From contig NC_044279.2 in assembly GCF_004027225.2 (NCBI RefSeq), positions 48,508,744 through 48,572,743 of the forward strand: a stretch of DNA of 64,000 bases, read 5' to 3'. This document shows positions 51,901 through 61,400 of the stretch, piece after piece. Each line of letters begins with the position of its first letter. The stretch's first letter is position 1. Both the position numbers and the translations under genes were made by a program. This DNA is from Strigops habroptila. Its lineage: Eukaryota > Chordata > Aves > Psittaciformes > Psittacidae. Under the pieces are notes generated by a model. The model had not been told where the DNA came from. It made no database searches and was given only the letters and a program-made list of their open reading frames with translations.

Positions 51901-52029
51901 ATTCTGGCCTTTACATATCAGTCTGTACATTTTATTATTCAATGTCTCTTAAACGGGACTTAAAAATTTATGTACCTCTCCCATCTGCGGTTCAATAATT
52001 TGATGGGCCAGTTCCTCTACGGTTGCCAT
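18768..52029 (-). CDS. NR2C1: NR2C1 (testicular receptor 2, TR2): complete coding span, 14 coding exons
   Basis: Orphan nuclear receptor of subfamily NR2C. It binds AGGTCA direct repeats as a homodimer or with NR2C2/TR4 and acts mainly as a repressor in the nucleus. Exons from 5' (all minus): 51976-52029, 47257-47364, 42150-42380, 38657-38738, 36220-36399, 33839-33986, 33648-33738, 31384-31568, 28072-28234, 27428-27549, 24100-24239, 22004-22141, 19448-19553, 18768-18942. The total is 1923 nt: 640 residues plus TAA. All introns are GT-AG and every phase fits. The DNA-binding domain is about residues 150-215, with zinc Cys 150, 153, 167, 170, 186, 192, 202, 205 and P-box CEGCKG. The hinge is about 219-370 with an IKSE sumoylation-type site at Lys287. 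The ligand-binding domain is about 410-635. Human NR2C1 is 603 residues; the excess is almost all the extra exon 47257-47364. Choice over NR2C2 rests on [26 protein letters not shown], the [13 protein letters not shown] reading and synteny. Confidence 0.97.
18943..22003 (-). other. NR2C1: NR2C1 introns between coding exons 12-13 and 13-14
   Basis: Introns 18943-19447 and 19554-22003. AT-rich; no transposon, exon or RNA gene recognised. Confidence 0.75.
19448..19553 (-). CDS. NR2C1: NR2C1 coding exon 13 (ligand-binding domain)
   Basis: 106 nt. It completes Asp548 and reads [34 protein letters not shown] plus two bases of Arg. The donor is TACAG|gtctgt, weaker than the others because it lacks the usual A/G at +3 followed by AGT. 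Confidence 0.94.
22004..22141 (-). CDS. NR2C1: NR2C1 coding exon 12 (ligand-binding domain)
   Basis: 138 nt. It reads [46 protein letters not shown] plus one base. Contains the [15 protein letters not shown] helix 8-9 motif (ending in the next exon). Confidence 0.96.
22142..24099 (-). other. NR2C1: NR2C1 intron between coding exons 11 and 12
   Basis: AT-rich noncoding. Holds a short tandem duplication at 22763-22815; nothing else seen. Confidence 0.75.
22763..22815 (+). repeat. Tandem duplication, 2 x 26-27 bp
   Basis: Unit AATTTCTGATTTTTGCATTC... (22763-22788) is repeated with small changes at 22789-22815. Confidence 0.85.
24100..24239 (-). CDS. NR2C1: NR2C1 coding exon 11 (ligand-binding domain)
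   Basis: 140 nt. It completes Gly455 and reads [46 protein letters not shown] plus one base. The signature continues ([13 protein letters not shown]). Confidence 0.96.
24240..27427 (-). other. NR2C1: NR2C1 intron between coding exons 10 and 11
   Basis: 3.2 kb, AT-rich, no recognised element apart from short T- and A-runs (for example near 24291-24303). Confidence 0.75.
27428..27549 (-). CDS. NR2C1: NR2C1 coding exon 10 (ligand-binding domain, signature region)
   Basis: 122 nt, residues 415-454 plus two bases. It reads [40 protein letters not shown]. Includes the nuclear-receptor helix 3-5 signature ([14 protein letters not shown]). The upstream intron has a long C/T tract and a good branch-point-like TAACTGAC. 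Confidence 0.97.
27614..27629 (+). repeat. A16 tract preceded by G6
   Basis: Gives a long C/T run on the minus (gene) strand upstream of coding exon 10, between 27549 and the rest of intron 9. Confidence 0.9.
28072..28234 (-). CDS. NR2C1: NR2C1 coding exon 9
   Basis: 163 nt. It completes Arg360 and reads [54 protein letters not shown]. Acceptor cttacag|GGCATT, donor TTCAGG|gtactt. Start of the ligand-binding domain. Confidence 0.96.
30122..30235 (-). mobile_element. CR1 LINE 3' tail
   Basis: The minus strand ends in a degenerate ATTCTGTGA-like tail. The plus strand reads GGTTTGGGTTGGAAAGGACC, then TCATCTAGTCCAACCCCCCTGC and CATCTTCAACTAGATCAGG, all CR1 3'-end blocks. Short truncated copy. 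Confidence 0.9.
30510..30952 (+). mobile_element. CR1 LINE fragment: end of ORF2 plus 3' UTR
   Basis: Starts in the C-terminal part of CR1 ORF2 (readings [43 protein letters not shown] then [20 protein letters not shown]). It runs through the CR1 3' UTR (GGTCTAGTGGCAGATGTCCC, GCCCATGGCAAGG, GATGATATTTAAGGACCC). The frame is broken near the end, and the octamer tail is lost or decayed. A piece of it is open for 68 codons (30590-30796) but is not a gene. Confidence 0.92.
31384..31568 (-). CDS. NR2C1: NR2C1 coding exon 8
   Basis: 185 nt, residues 299-359 plus two bases. It reads [61 protein letters not shown]. This is the Ser-rich linker before the ligand-binding domain, and the [16 protein letters not shown] core is diagnostic of NR2C receptors. 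Confidence 0.96.
31883..31925 (+). mobile_element. Possible LTR fragment (decayed)
   Basis: Begins TGTCCTGGGTTCA, the same opening as the fragment at 44843, then diverges. Too short for a firm call. Confidence 0.3.
32143..32176. repeat. Perfect 14-bp inverted repeat with outer inverted arms
   Basis: Arms AAGTGCATGATTAC (32143-32156) and GTAATCATGCACTT (32163-32176), loop AGAGAA. An outer pair ACATGTAG (32132-32139) / CTACATGT (32202-32209) brackets it, and a 12-bp palindrome TTGTCATGACAA begins at its right edge. Confidence 0.9.
32925..33465 (-). mobile_element. Probable solo LTR of an endogenous retrovirus
   Basis: On the minus strand the block opens near TGTTGGAAAGAGG (33465). It has a TATA box (TATAAAA, 33287-33281) followed by a GC-richer transcribed-region-like segment, TA/TC microsatellite sequence, and AATAAA (32940-32935) close to its end. 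It is richer in CpG and GC than its surroundings. No gag, pol or env is seen. The exact ends and target duplication could not be fixed. The alternative is another promoter-bearing repeat. Confidence 0.5.
32985..33058 (+). repeat. TA/TC microsatellite cluster
   Basis: TATATATCTCTCTCTCTATATATATT at 32985-33010 and (AT)n at 33043-33058, separated by AAACAAGCACAATAAAGCAA-type sequence that resembles the flank AAACAAGTACACTAAAACAA. Confidence 0.85.
33648..33738 (-). CDS. NR2C1: NR2C1 coding exon 7 (hinge, SUMO-type site)
   Basis: 91 nt, residues 268-298. It reads [20 protein letters not shown] and [14 protein letters not shown] fits the sumoylation consensus (hydrophobic-K-x-E). Its Lys287 aligns with the Lys250 site described in mammalian TR2 once the 37-residue offset is taken into account. 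Confidence 0.95.
33839..33986 (-). CDS. NR2C1: NR2C1 coding exon 6 (hinge)
   Basis: 148 nt. It completes Ser219 and reads [48 protein letters not shown] plus two bases of Arg268. The block [15 protein letters not shown] is shared by NR2C1 and NR2C2. Only a 100-nt intron (33739-33838) separates it from the next exon. Confidence 0.96.
33987..36219 (-). other. NR2C1: NR2C1 intron between coding exons 5 and 6
   Basis: 2.2 kb, no recognised element apart from an A-run near 34101-34114. Confidence 0.75.
36220..36399 (-). CDS. NR2C1: NR2C1 coding exon 5 (zinc fingers 1-2)
   Basis: 180 nt, residues 159-218 plus one base. It reads [60 protein letters not shown]. Contains the P-box, six of the eight zinc Cys, and the C-terminal extension. 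Val193 replaces the Ile I expect from mammals; otherwise essentially invariant. Confidence 0.97.
36400..38656 (-). other. NR2C1: NR2C1 intron between coding exons 4 and 5
   Basis: 2.3 kb, AT-rich, nothing recognised. Confidence 0.75.
38657..38738 (-). CDS. NR2C1: NR2C1 coding exon 4 (start of DNA-binding domain)
   Basis: 82 nt, residues 132-158 plus one base. It reads [20 protein letters not shown], then VCGDKAS. Holds Cys150 and Cys153 of the first zinc finger. The boundary CGDKAS-G is the conserved first-finger splice position in this subfamily. The acceptor lies after a T-rich tract (tttttttccag). Confidence 0.96.
38739..42149 (-). other. NR2C1: NR2C1 intron between coding exons 3 and 4
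   Basis: 3.4 kb, AT-rich, nothing recognised. Confidence 0.75.
42150..42380 (-). CDS. NR2C1: NR2C1 coding exon 3
   Basis: 231 nt, 77 codons (residues 55-131), phase 0 on both sides. It starts [20 protein letters not shown] and contains [32 protein letters not shown] and [18 protein letters not shown]. This is the Gln/Thr-rich N-terminal region of NR2C receptors. It contains degenerate internal repeats of the type (S)TP.K..IL. Confidence 0.95.
44843..44912 (+). mobile_element. LTR 5'-end fragment of an avian endogenous retrovirus
   Basis: TGTCCTGGGTTCAG followed, after about 15 bases, by TTTGTCTCCTTCCTAGTAGC and TGGTGCTGG. This matches the start of an abundant bird ERV LTR as I recall it (TGTCCTGG..TCAGC...CTTCCTAGTAGCTGGTG). 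Only the first roughly 70 bp remain; no internal genes. Confidence 0.6.
46193..46474 (-). mobile_element. CR1 LINE 3' fragment
   Basis: Same 3' region as the copy at 6523 but older. The plus strand reads AATCATAGAATGGTTTGGGT, then GGAAAGGACCTTAAAATCAT, CCCTGCCATGGGTAGAGACA, and a decayed ORF2 end antisense (CCAGTGCCTCACCACCCTCA, AAGAACTTCTTCCTTATATC). Confidence 0.93.
47257..47364 (-). CDS. NR2C1: NR2C1 coding exon 2 (36 codons, absent from the mammalian protein as I know it)
   Basis: 108 nt, phase 0 on both sides, bounded by ctttctag|ATTACC and ATACAG|gtatgc. It encodes [20 protein letters not shown], then [16 protein letters not shown] (residues 19-54). The human protein passes directly from QQMGE to IVTEQQTGQK. 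The end of this exon plus the next ([15 protein letters not shown]) matches the NR2C2/TR4 N-terminus, so it looks like an ancestral exon kept here. As a symmetric exon it could be skipped without a frame change. Confidence 0.85.
47365..51975 (-). other. NR2C1: NR2C1 intron between coding exons 1 and 2
   Basis: 4.6 kb. No coding exon or transposon recognised; only short homopolymer runs (for example a G7 run near 49292 and a C8 run near 51191). Confidence 0.75.
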
Positions 52030-52051
52030 GATCTTTAATCACCAGAATTTC
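51976..52051 (-). CDS. NR2C1: NR2C1 coding exon 1 (with 22 nt of 5' UTR)
   Basis: Acceptor tttgacag|GAAATT at 52051. 22 nt of UTR precede ATG 52029. It encodes [18 protein letters not shown], ending in phase 0 at GAG|gtacat (51976). The reading matches the conserved NR2C1 N-terminus (MATIEEIAHQIIEQQMGE in human). Because an acceptor precedes the UTR part, at least one further noncoding exon lies upstream. Confidence 0.93.
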
Positions 52052-53808
52052 CTGTCAAAGAAAGGAAAGAAGACGCTTAAACATCTATAGCCTCAAAAAG
52101 AAAAATATCTTAGGGAAAATATAGTTCACATAAGTAAAGCATGTTCATAGTTATCTGAAGGTGACATCCCTGTAGAATTTAAAGTTTGATTATACTACAG
52201 AAGTAATAACTTATTTTCTATCTGTAAACTGTATCTTTTTACTCAACTCACATAGAGACTTCCTATTTTTCCTTCTCCACTTTTCCAAGGAGCAATAATC
52301 TAATACTCTCTGAGAACAGAAGCGTATTACTGACCATGACATCAGCAGGTACATAATTAACATCTTAAAAACGAGAACAGAGCCAGCTTTGTTAATGCAA
52401 ATCTAAGGGGAGGAATCTAACTTCTGAACTCATGCTAATTTTTTAGTAGCAACAGGAGTGCTTGAAGGTCAATTTTGTAATTGATACGAAGCACTACTTG
52501 GAAGGCAGAAAATATACATGTTTAAATAAAAGCAGCTGTTTTGCTATCAACACTGTAGTTACAGAATTAAGAAGAATTTTGTAAGATTTAACAGACACCA
52601 CTACATTAATGCAGTATGAAGTATTCAGCTGTATGCCTTATTTGTTTGGGTATTGATTTACAAATACTCACTAGGCAGTACTTAAAAGGAACATATACAA
52701 ATTATGAAGCACCATAAACACTTAATTTTCATGACAAAAGCTGTATTAAAAACACTGTAATACCTACTTCTTATATGAACAAAACTAGTACACTCTTACA
52801 CGAAAGGATTTATGTAGTAAATGTGCTTCGTTTCCAACATACAATGTAGTTGGGTTACATACAGCCTCCTCATTGCGGACAACATTATAAAGATGTTTAA
52901 TACCAACACATATATTCCTGTATTAACATAAGAATAAATGGTGTCAGTATAAAGGATTTTTTACATGGGATAAAATGTTTATTTATTTAGTAAGGAGAAA
53001 TGGTTCCGTGCAAGCATACAAAAAGTTAGAATGTTAATTAAAGTAGTTATATGTGTAGAAAAGCTATATATGTATCTAGTTGGTTTTCACTCTAACTTTG
53101 CTAGTACTCCTAGGAACTGTCTCCTACCCCTACTCCAGTTATCTCTTAAACATTAATTCCTTTTGAAGCTCGCCCTGCTCTTACAATTAGAAAGAGATCT
53201 CTCTCTTGACCAGGACAAGAACTGGATGCCTTGCAAGCGTGCATAGCAGTATACCAAACCCTGTCTGATGTGTGGAAGGGAAGACTATAGAAATACTTCG
53301 GCACTGCAGATCATTAATCACCCACCTGCATGCTGCATTGTTAGTTAAATTAAGACAAAAGATGACAAGCATACACACAGAGCATAGGAGACTGAAGCTT
53401 ATGCTGAAAAGCATTAACCCACCTGCATGCAGTGAGCTGCAGCACAATCACTACCTAAAGAGCACCTAGATTTTCAAGACAGACAATGTATTTTATCAGA
53501 ATTCTTCTTCGCCTAAATAAAACACTAGCAACAAAATATTGCACTGTTTACACACACAGTGCCAGAAATTAGTACTACTTCATTAAAAAAAGTTTAATGT
53601 CTTAAAAGCAAATTAGAGAACTATTTAGTAAGACAGACACACTTTTGGGTAAGACAGATAAACTTTTTGCAGAGTTATTTCAGAGGAAGACCTTAGTGCT
53701 TTGTGACAATTTGATGTACCAGAAATACTGTGTGCATGATGATAAGCTGCAAAAAAATTAAGAGTAAACTAAGCAAAATGCTGAAATTCTAGTCTGATCT
53801 CAAAACTG

Positions 53809-53872
53809 ATCCTGCTTTGAGGAGGGCTTTGGACTAGAGACCTTCTGATGTCCCTTCCCACCTGGAATATTG
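53809..53872 (+). mobile_element. Decayed CR1 3' tail
   Basis: CTGCTTTGAGGAGGGCTTTG, GACTAGAGACCTTCTGATGT and CCCTTCCCACCTGGAATATT resemble the 3' end of a CR1 subfamily (GACTAGATGACCTTC.GAGGTCCCTTCCAACC). Terminal octamers are decayed. Confidence 0.6.
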
Positions 53873-54054
53873 TACAACTCAAAAATGTACTATTTTCTCA
53901 GCTACAGGAAAAACAAGAGTTGCTTGCAATTACAAAAAATGCCCAATATTTTGAAAGCAGTCTGACTTGCCAAATCTTTTGACTGCCTCCATGTAAGTCT
54001 ACTGTACAGATATTTTCAAGGACACAATAAACTATTAGCTAACCTTGAACTTTT

Positions 54055-54128
54055 ACTTCTGCCCATGGCGGGGGGGTTGGAACAAGATGATCTTAAGGTC
54101 CTTTCCAACCCTAACTATTCTATGATTC
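54055..54128 (+). mobile_element. CR1 LINE 3' tail
   Basis: CTGCCCATGGCGGGGGGGTT, GGAACAAGATGATCTTAAGG, TCCTTTCCAACCCTAACTAT, TCTATGATTC. Extremely short but well-preserved copy. Confidence 0.92.
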
Positions 54129-56775
54129 ACTGTCTAGTTTAAAGAGCTATGCACAAGAAAGCTTATCTTGAGCAGTTTAAACCAACTTTATGGAGAACAC
54201 ATGTTCCCCTAAGTCAGCATATTGAGACAGCAGTAATATCTTCCGCTCTGAAATCACCGTGTCTAGCATTTTCTACATTATTTTCCTGAAAGAAACTAGA
54301 CTCACCAACATCATTTTCCCATCAGAAAAGCCAGGTCTATAATCCTTCCCACATGAAAGTATGACTATGACCTTCTCAATTTTAGTCATATTTACCAACA
54401 GAGCATATGGCTACTTTATTTTAGGCTTTTCTAAAACTCCTAGTGTTTCAGCTGGCAGAATTAGCATATTCCAACAAGAATACTGAATCCTAATTATTCC
54501 TGCCATAGCTGTGTTGCACCAACTCAGCAGCACATGGAAATGAACAATACAGTACAGTGAAAAGAAAAGCTTACTTTATTGTTCATCTAGTAAAAGCTTG
54601 CAGTCAAATATTGAACTTGCACAGGAGGCAAAAATCTGGAAAACAACTTTTACAGAAATTGACTCAGACATGAAGAATAAAAAAATTCTTACCTATCATA
54701 CCTATGGCACTGCAAAATTATAATTATTCTCTTTAATGTTCTCTGTCACACCATTACTTTAAATTAGCATGTCAACACATTAATATTTTTGCCGCAAACT
54801 CAGTAAGTGAAAGACAGAGAGGTCTAGTTTCTCCAAGCCTCTTCCGCAAGGACTCTGTCCACAGTCTTCACAATAAAGAAAGGTATTTTCTTTTTAATGT
54901 TACGGATTCATGACTACCTTATTCAGCACAATTCTGCCACCAAAAGGGCTAGCCCTAACCTAGTTCTTGGCCTGAGTTTCCAACCTCTCTGCCTGCTGCC
55001 AGTTCTGGTACATCTGTGACTTCACAGACAGCATCAAAGTTTTCTTTTTGACCATGTTAGTTCCCAGCCCAAGGAATAACTTGCACGTGCTGTATTACCA
55101 TGCAAACGCTACTGCTGTACCAGTGATGGAGGCGAATTGTAGGTCACGCTTTTCCACAGCAGCAGAAATTTACATCGTCTTAAGCCATTTGAAGTTTCCC
55201 ATACTTCCCCACAGCTCTATAAATTGTTGTGAGATGAGCCTTGGAGCTTAGACACACTTATTTTGGATCTTACAGATGAACCTGGTGAAGAAACAAGAAA
55301 CAGAGGATGAAAAAAATAAAGCAAGATACCACCACAAGACAAAACAGGCAACACTTGTCGTGGTGAAGTGGCCTAGCACAGACCTTTAGCCCACAAGCTA
55401 AGAATACTATACAATTAGGAGATTCACAGGGTTCTATCTTCTTGCCTCACCCCCTATTTCTAAGCATGGTATCATTTTCTAATTGTGAGAACTTTAACAG
55501 CCAAAGCTACTTTCAAAAACAACGTGAGGAAAACAGTGCCGTTACAAAAGCTTCACACATAAGCTTATTTATAGCTAAACTTCGTATTCTCTAGTAAAAA
55601 TAGTTTCCAGCACAGACTTTTCAACCTCTTAGCAGTTAGCCCTCCAGTTAACAGATACTGGTTGACCTTTTCAAGTCCCAACACAGAACTAAATGATACC
55701 GCATCTTTGAGGCGTTGGACTTTGTGTTCTTTGCCATATTGCCAAATCCTCACCAAGCGCATGGGAGAATTTCTACTGGTTATGGCAGAACTCTGTATTG
55801 ATGTTAACACCTGTCCGTAACAAGATCTCTTCTGTGAGCAAGGATAGCTATGAGACAGAGCTGGTATTTTCACATTATTGATTCAGTGTTATCAAACAGT
55901 GCTAACAAAATAATGAAGATACTCAGCTCCAGAATTGACTATAGGCATCCTTTATTCTTGCTCTTAGGAGCAAGCATACTCTGGTTTACTTTTAAAAGCA
56001 GTGGAAGAGGTTCTCTAAAAAGAGATTCCCTGTCTTCATGATGTATTACTTTTGCAGGAATCCTAAATTAGAGATGAGAAAAAAAGTAGGAAGTAATTTG
56101 GAACAGAATAGCATTACTCAACCACAACCTCCAAGATGTAGCAATGCAGTCTAAATGCCCCCAAAATAAACAAACTTAAAGAAAACTCAAAGGGCAGTGG
56201 TAAGCAAACCCTTTGACAAACTGATTAGAATCAAACTGCTTTAAAGGTGACAACTGTTGAATAAAAACCTAATGAAATCGCAATGGCCTTTGAAAGCCTG
56301 ACTGTATTAGCATTCCCTAAACAAGCGATGCTCCTGTCCTTCCCCAATAAGAATCTTACTGGTCAAAAAGTTCTTCTTTGAAATCTGATTCTCAGAACCA
56401 AGAAAGAGAAATCTGTGCTCACAAGAGTTTGCAAACCCAGCTAATTGTGAATTTGAAGAATGTCACCTTGCCATTCAAAGCACCTTCAAAGAGGTTTTTC
56501 TCAACAACTATAATCTTTAGAGAATGACTAGTAAATAGCACCATTCTCAGAAAAAAATTAATGGATAAGTTTTGAAACTTTAATTGCTTTGACTTGCAAA
56601 CTGCAAAGTTTAAAAGTTCAGAGTTAAGTTTGAAACATTCCCATTTTAAGTATAAAATGTACTGGTGCATTTATACTGTTGCAACATTGCATTTTTAAAT
56701 TTTTTAGTGAAACAAGCCTGTAAGCAAAACTGTTTTAAGGCTGTTCAAAATGGATAAATGCCAATATATCCCCAG

Positions 56776-56837
56776 GGTTTGTTTGTTTGTGTTGGTTTTG
56801 TTGTTTTTGTGTTTTGTTTTTTTTTCTTTTTTTTTTT
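56776..56837 (+). repeat. GTTT-rich / T-rich low-complexity tract
   Basis: Runs of GTTT repeats pass into nearly pure T at 56816-56837. Confidence 0.85.
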
Positions 56838-57429
56838 AAACACGATGACTTCCTAAGACTGCTGTACATCCATCGGTCCTGATCTATGAAGTAATACTGA
56901 TTATAAGGATATGATCTCATGCTAGTTTCACTTCAACAGGTGAAATTCCTTTCTGTACACAAGAACAACTAACAAATCAATACTCCTTAGCAGTCAGTCC
57001 CACAGTGTCTCTTGCTAGTGATTCAAATTCTCAAAAACAGGCAACCAAACTGAAACACCCATTGGACTTTAACAGCATTTATAAGCAGAGGTAGCACAGC
57101 TTGCAATGGCATACTGAATTAATTCTCCATCCCATCTTCTCACTCCAAGTGTACCTGTGGATGAGCTACTTCTGAACTGGTCACTGAATCACCAGAGAGC
57201 AGGACACTGTTCTGAAGTTTGTCCTTCCTGTTTGTGTTAAAACACTATGCAGTAAACAGTAATGCTCAGCAACTGGCTCAAAAGCACCTTGGCCATCTCT
57301 CTATTATAGGTGGGATGACAGCCAAGAGTGCTCACTGTCAGGAGCTGCGCTGATGTCCTTGATTCTTTATCAGCACTACTAAAGCGTAAGCTTAACTTTG
57401 GCCTGAGGGGATGGCATTTCCACAGACTT

Positions 57430-57453
57430 AAAAAAAAAAAAAAAAAAAAAAAA
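57430..57453 (+). repeat. A24 homopolymer
   Basis: Uninterrupted run of 24 A. No SINE or LINE body is recognised immediately upstream. Confidence 0.9.
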
Positions 57454-58396
57454 TCATGCTTGACTACATCCTAAAATAAAAGCATTTTAAGGAAAATCAG
57501 GTTTCTCCCTCATTTATCTGACATGGCCTAACAAGGCTCACGGTGGTGCACAACTCCATGCGTTGCAAACACATCCTTTAACCAGTACAACTTGTAATTA
57601 CATACAATAAAAAAAATGATGTGTTACAGGATTATTCACTTATGTTTTCTATCTTTTTTTTAAAATGCAAAATTAAGGAGTATTATTGACACGAATTTAC
57701 AGAGTAATTTCATGATGTTTTACATTTTGACACTTGCAATTTCAAGTGGCATGAATATTCAGTAGTAGGTTCTTTTGTGTGTTGTTGCTTTAACTTTAGC
57801 AATCCCTAAACACAAGGGCACTGACAAACCCAGTATTTGTAAGAGTGGAACTGTGTACTGAGATGCCTTCACTTAAATCACCTCCAATGAACCACGTTAC
57901 TTTGTGCTGAAGAGCATGTGTGACAGCGAAACAACTCACCAACTCCCATATTTCAATGTTAAACTTTCAGGCAACACTTCATGCTGCAGCTCAACTACTG
58001 AAACAGCTAAACCAGGCATTCCTATCTCATTTCCGCTTTATTATTTCATCTCTTCTTGTGCTGGCATGGGTATACACATAATGCCCTGAGGAGTCAGTTC
58101 AAGGAACTGAACTGGCAGAAACCTATTTCTTATTTGCAGAGCCAGGGCATAGTTTCAGAGGCAGTTTCAACAGAATTACAGCTCACCTCTGGTTGAGAGG
58201 AGGTCCTGCTCACCTCAACCAAGCTGTGGTGGTGGTGACCACACACCAGGATAATTCAACTCACTAAAAAGACAGGAAAAACTAACCTAGCAGAAATGCA
58301 CCAAACATCTGCTAGGTAAGCACAATGAAGTAATTTACTTGGCGGTCAGATTCATTCCATTGCAGACAAAAGGGAGAACATGTTGCTATAACTCAA

Positions 58397-58412
58397 GGGA
58401 GGGAGGGAGGGG
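58397..58412 (+). repeat. G-quadruplex-type motif
   Basis: GGGAGGGAGGGAGGGG: four G-tracts with single-A loops, inside NR2C1 upstream/intronic DNA on the strand opposite the gene. Confidence 0.85.
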
Positions 58413-61400
58413 AAAAAAAAGGAAGATTAAGGAGGAGGCAAACCTCCCCTTCCATTGTTGTTGGTGGGAGCTGGTAGTTCAGTTCAACTGCACTATGAAA
58501 CCGTACCCTTTGTTTTCAGCCCGTCCAGCTGCCCAATTGCAGCTCACTGGGGAGTCATTCTAAGCTAACTTTGGGACAGATGTAGAAAGTTTTGCAGTTC
58601 ACCTTTTGCTTACCTAAGGTATCTATGTTAGCCTTCACATCAGGTATGCTTAATCCCTCTTTAGAGATCCCTGCAAAGAAGTAAGTGGAAAAAGCAGCCA
58701 TTTTTTCTTCTGTTATAGAAACTTACAAATTTAGCACATTATTCACGTTCTTAAAAGCTTCTTCTCCCAAGTTATTCCAGTCAACATTCCCAAAAGCTGC
58801 ATTTTCATGCGAAATGATGAATATATCCTAAAATCAAACTATCTGAAATTGGGAAATATTCCTTAAACACCTTCATTTCCCAGTAAAGAAAAAAATATTT
58901 AAATTAACTATTGCCATGGTCAGAGTTTTGATCTTCGGCAACTGGAAGTAGTCCTCAAGGTGTTCTCATTCAATGTGAATCTTCCCAATTTCAGAAATGC
59001 TTCTTTTCTCCACACTTGTCCAAACCATGACACACACCTTCAAAGCACACAGACAACATACGAGAAATGTTTTTTATTGCTAGTGTAGGAAAAGAGGTAG
59101 ATTGAGTCAAATAATGATGTTTTGTTGCTTGAGAATGCTTTGTTCCTCTTTCAAAGGGAAAGAGACAAATAAAGATAAACCAAACTTTATCCAGACACTA
59201 GTTATTGCTAATCATATTTATATTTCCTTTCGAAAGTTATCTAAAACAATGAAAGGACAAGAGCTGGAATTCTAAAACAGACCAGAGAACACAACATGGA
59301 AAAACTGCACACACTTTCAGGATCATATTTATAACATTCCACAATTAAAAGAACCGTAATAATATTATGGCTACAGTACTACTCAAAGAAGGGCTTCTAC
59401 CAATAAATACATCAGCACTAAGTTGTTTCCAAATACTGCATTTATCGCATCTCTCTTCAATCTTGAGACTCCAATGAAACGTAACCAGAATCTTTGTATG
59501 TAAATATTGTTATTTTATGCCCATAGTAAATGAGTTAGCAAACTCCATAGTGAACTACAAGTCAGAATTCTTTTTCAATACATCACCATCATCAGTGTTA
59601 GCTCACTGCTGGTGTTGAGCCTGGCATCATTGCCAGTGGTTTTCCATCACTGCTTTAGATACACTCCACAAGCCACCACATCAGCAGGAAACTTTCATCA
59701 GCTTGCACTAATTCAACCACTCTTCTTTACTCCTTCCTCAGTTTTTATGGGCCAGAGTTTCTCCAATGCTTTAGTCAAAATAACTTAGGAAAGACTTACT
59801 TTTTCAATTGATTTTGGCTTACTTCAACTGAAATGAGTTAGGAAACATTCCCACGAGAACAGCCAGCAGATTTGATGGTTGGTAATCAGAAGCACTAACC
59901 TCTCCACTAGTACAGTTATACCCAGAAGACATCAATGTTTAACTCAACATCCTTCTCCAGAGACAAAAGCTATGCAACTTTAATTATCCTAGTAGGAAGT
60001 TCTTACTAATAGTATTTCAAAATGGTATACCAATGTAAACTAAGGACTTTAAAAGCAGTAGCAGGAAGAATATTTCTTTATGTTTGGACTTTCCATTTGA
60101 TACAAGTGAAACGTCTCTTGTTCTATTATACTGCACTTTTGTTATATCTACCCCCACCTTGATTCTCATTTAGCAGTCTTTAAACGAGTAAGAAGGCACA
60201 CTGGTATGAAGATACAAGATGAGAAAATTCTGTCAATCCCAGAGATGTTCAATTTACTTACTTTAAAAAACAAAAGAGTCACAACCCTGGCCAGTGTAGT
60301 TTTACTGGTGCAAAAACGATGCTTGTAAAATTTGAGTAGTAACTTACCCTGCTGGCACTGTCAAACCAGTCTGACCCTGTACGGAATGCATAATGATTCT
60401 GATGACTACATATACATATGGGATGTGTGTTAATACAGGGGCTTTTCCTGTAGAAGGTCAGATGCACATTTTAACTAAAAGTTACATAAGAACTTACAGA
60501 CACTTTTGAGGTACAGGCACACTAACTAGTTATGACTGCAGAAATTACTGTCAACTTCACTTGCTGTTCTTACATCACAGGAAAGACAAATACAGATCAA
60601 CATGACTTTTTAGGAAAGCTCAAAAGGTTAATATAATGGAACTCTAAAAGTATTCCTTCTTAGAAGAAACTGTCTTAACCTCTATACTTGTACTGCTTCG
60701 GCAGAAAATTATTTCAACTGATCTCAGAAAATGAATTAAGGATTCACTGTTTTAGCTCAGGTCATCACTGGGCTTACAGCTGCTCTGTACCTTAAAATGA
60801 AAACTAGTCCTCATTTCCATTCTCAGACTCATCATATACTGATTAAGAATTCAGCATAACCTGTGCCAAACTTGTTTAATAAATACCTACACATAAAATA
60901 CAAAGCATTTAACAATCCATCTACGATTAAAAGTGCCAGAGTTAGGCGGTTTTGTTACTTGTTCTAAGCACTAGCATTCCTTTCTGCTTCAGACCAGTGT
61001 TCTGCAATGCTTTACAGATAATACATTAAGCCAAGGAATCCAAGCACATCTGTGAAACAATGACACTACTTTGCTTAATGCTTCATACAAGAAAAGCTCA
61101 ATGAACACAGCAAACTAGATGAGCTATTCCTGGATTATCATTCTATAGGCCATATTGCTCAAGATGGTAGAACAGTTGGCAGACTTAAAGGAGTAACATT
61201 TTCTTTATCAATGAACTAAGGAGTATTTATGTGACTCTTGACACCCAGTTAGATACTGTTTACTAAATTTGCATGACATCAAGATTTAGAGACTACATAT
61301 GTAAGAGACAGTAACAGGAAACTGAAGCAGCTAAACCTGCAGTCAAGCAAGGGAAGATGAGATGCTTGTAAAAGCATAAGGGAATAATTAAAAGGCACAC

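Noticed and set aside
47257..52029. Assigning the receptor as NR2C2 (TR4) because of the [15 protein letters not shown] similarity
   Set aside because: The [13 protein letters not shown] start, the DNA-binding domain text ([34 protein letters not shown]) and linkage to NDUFA12 fit NR2C1.
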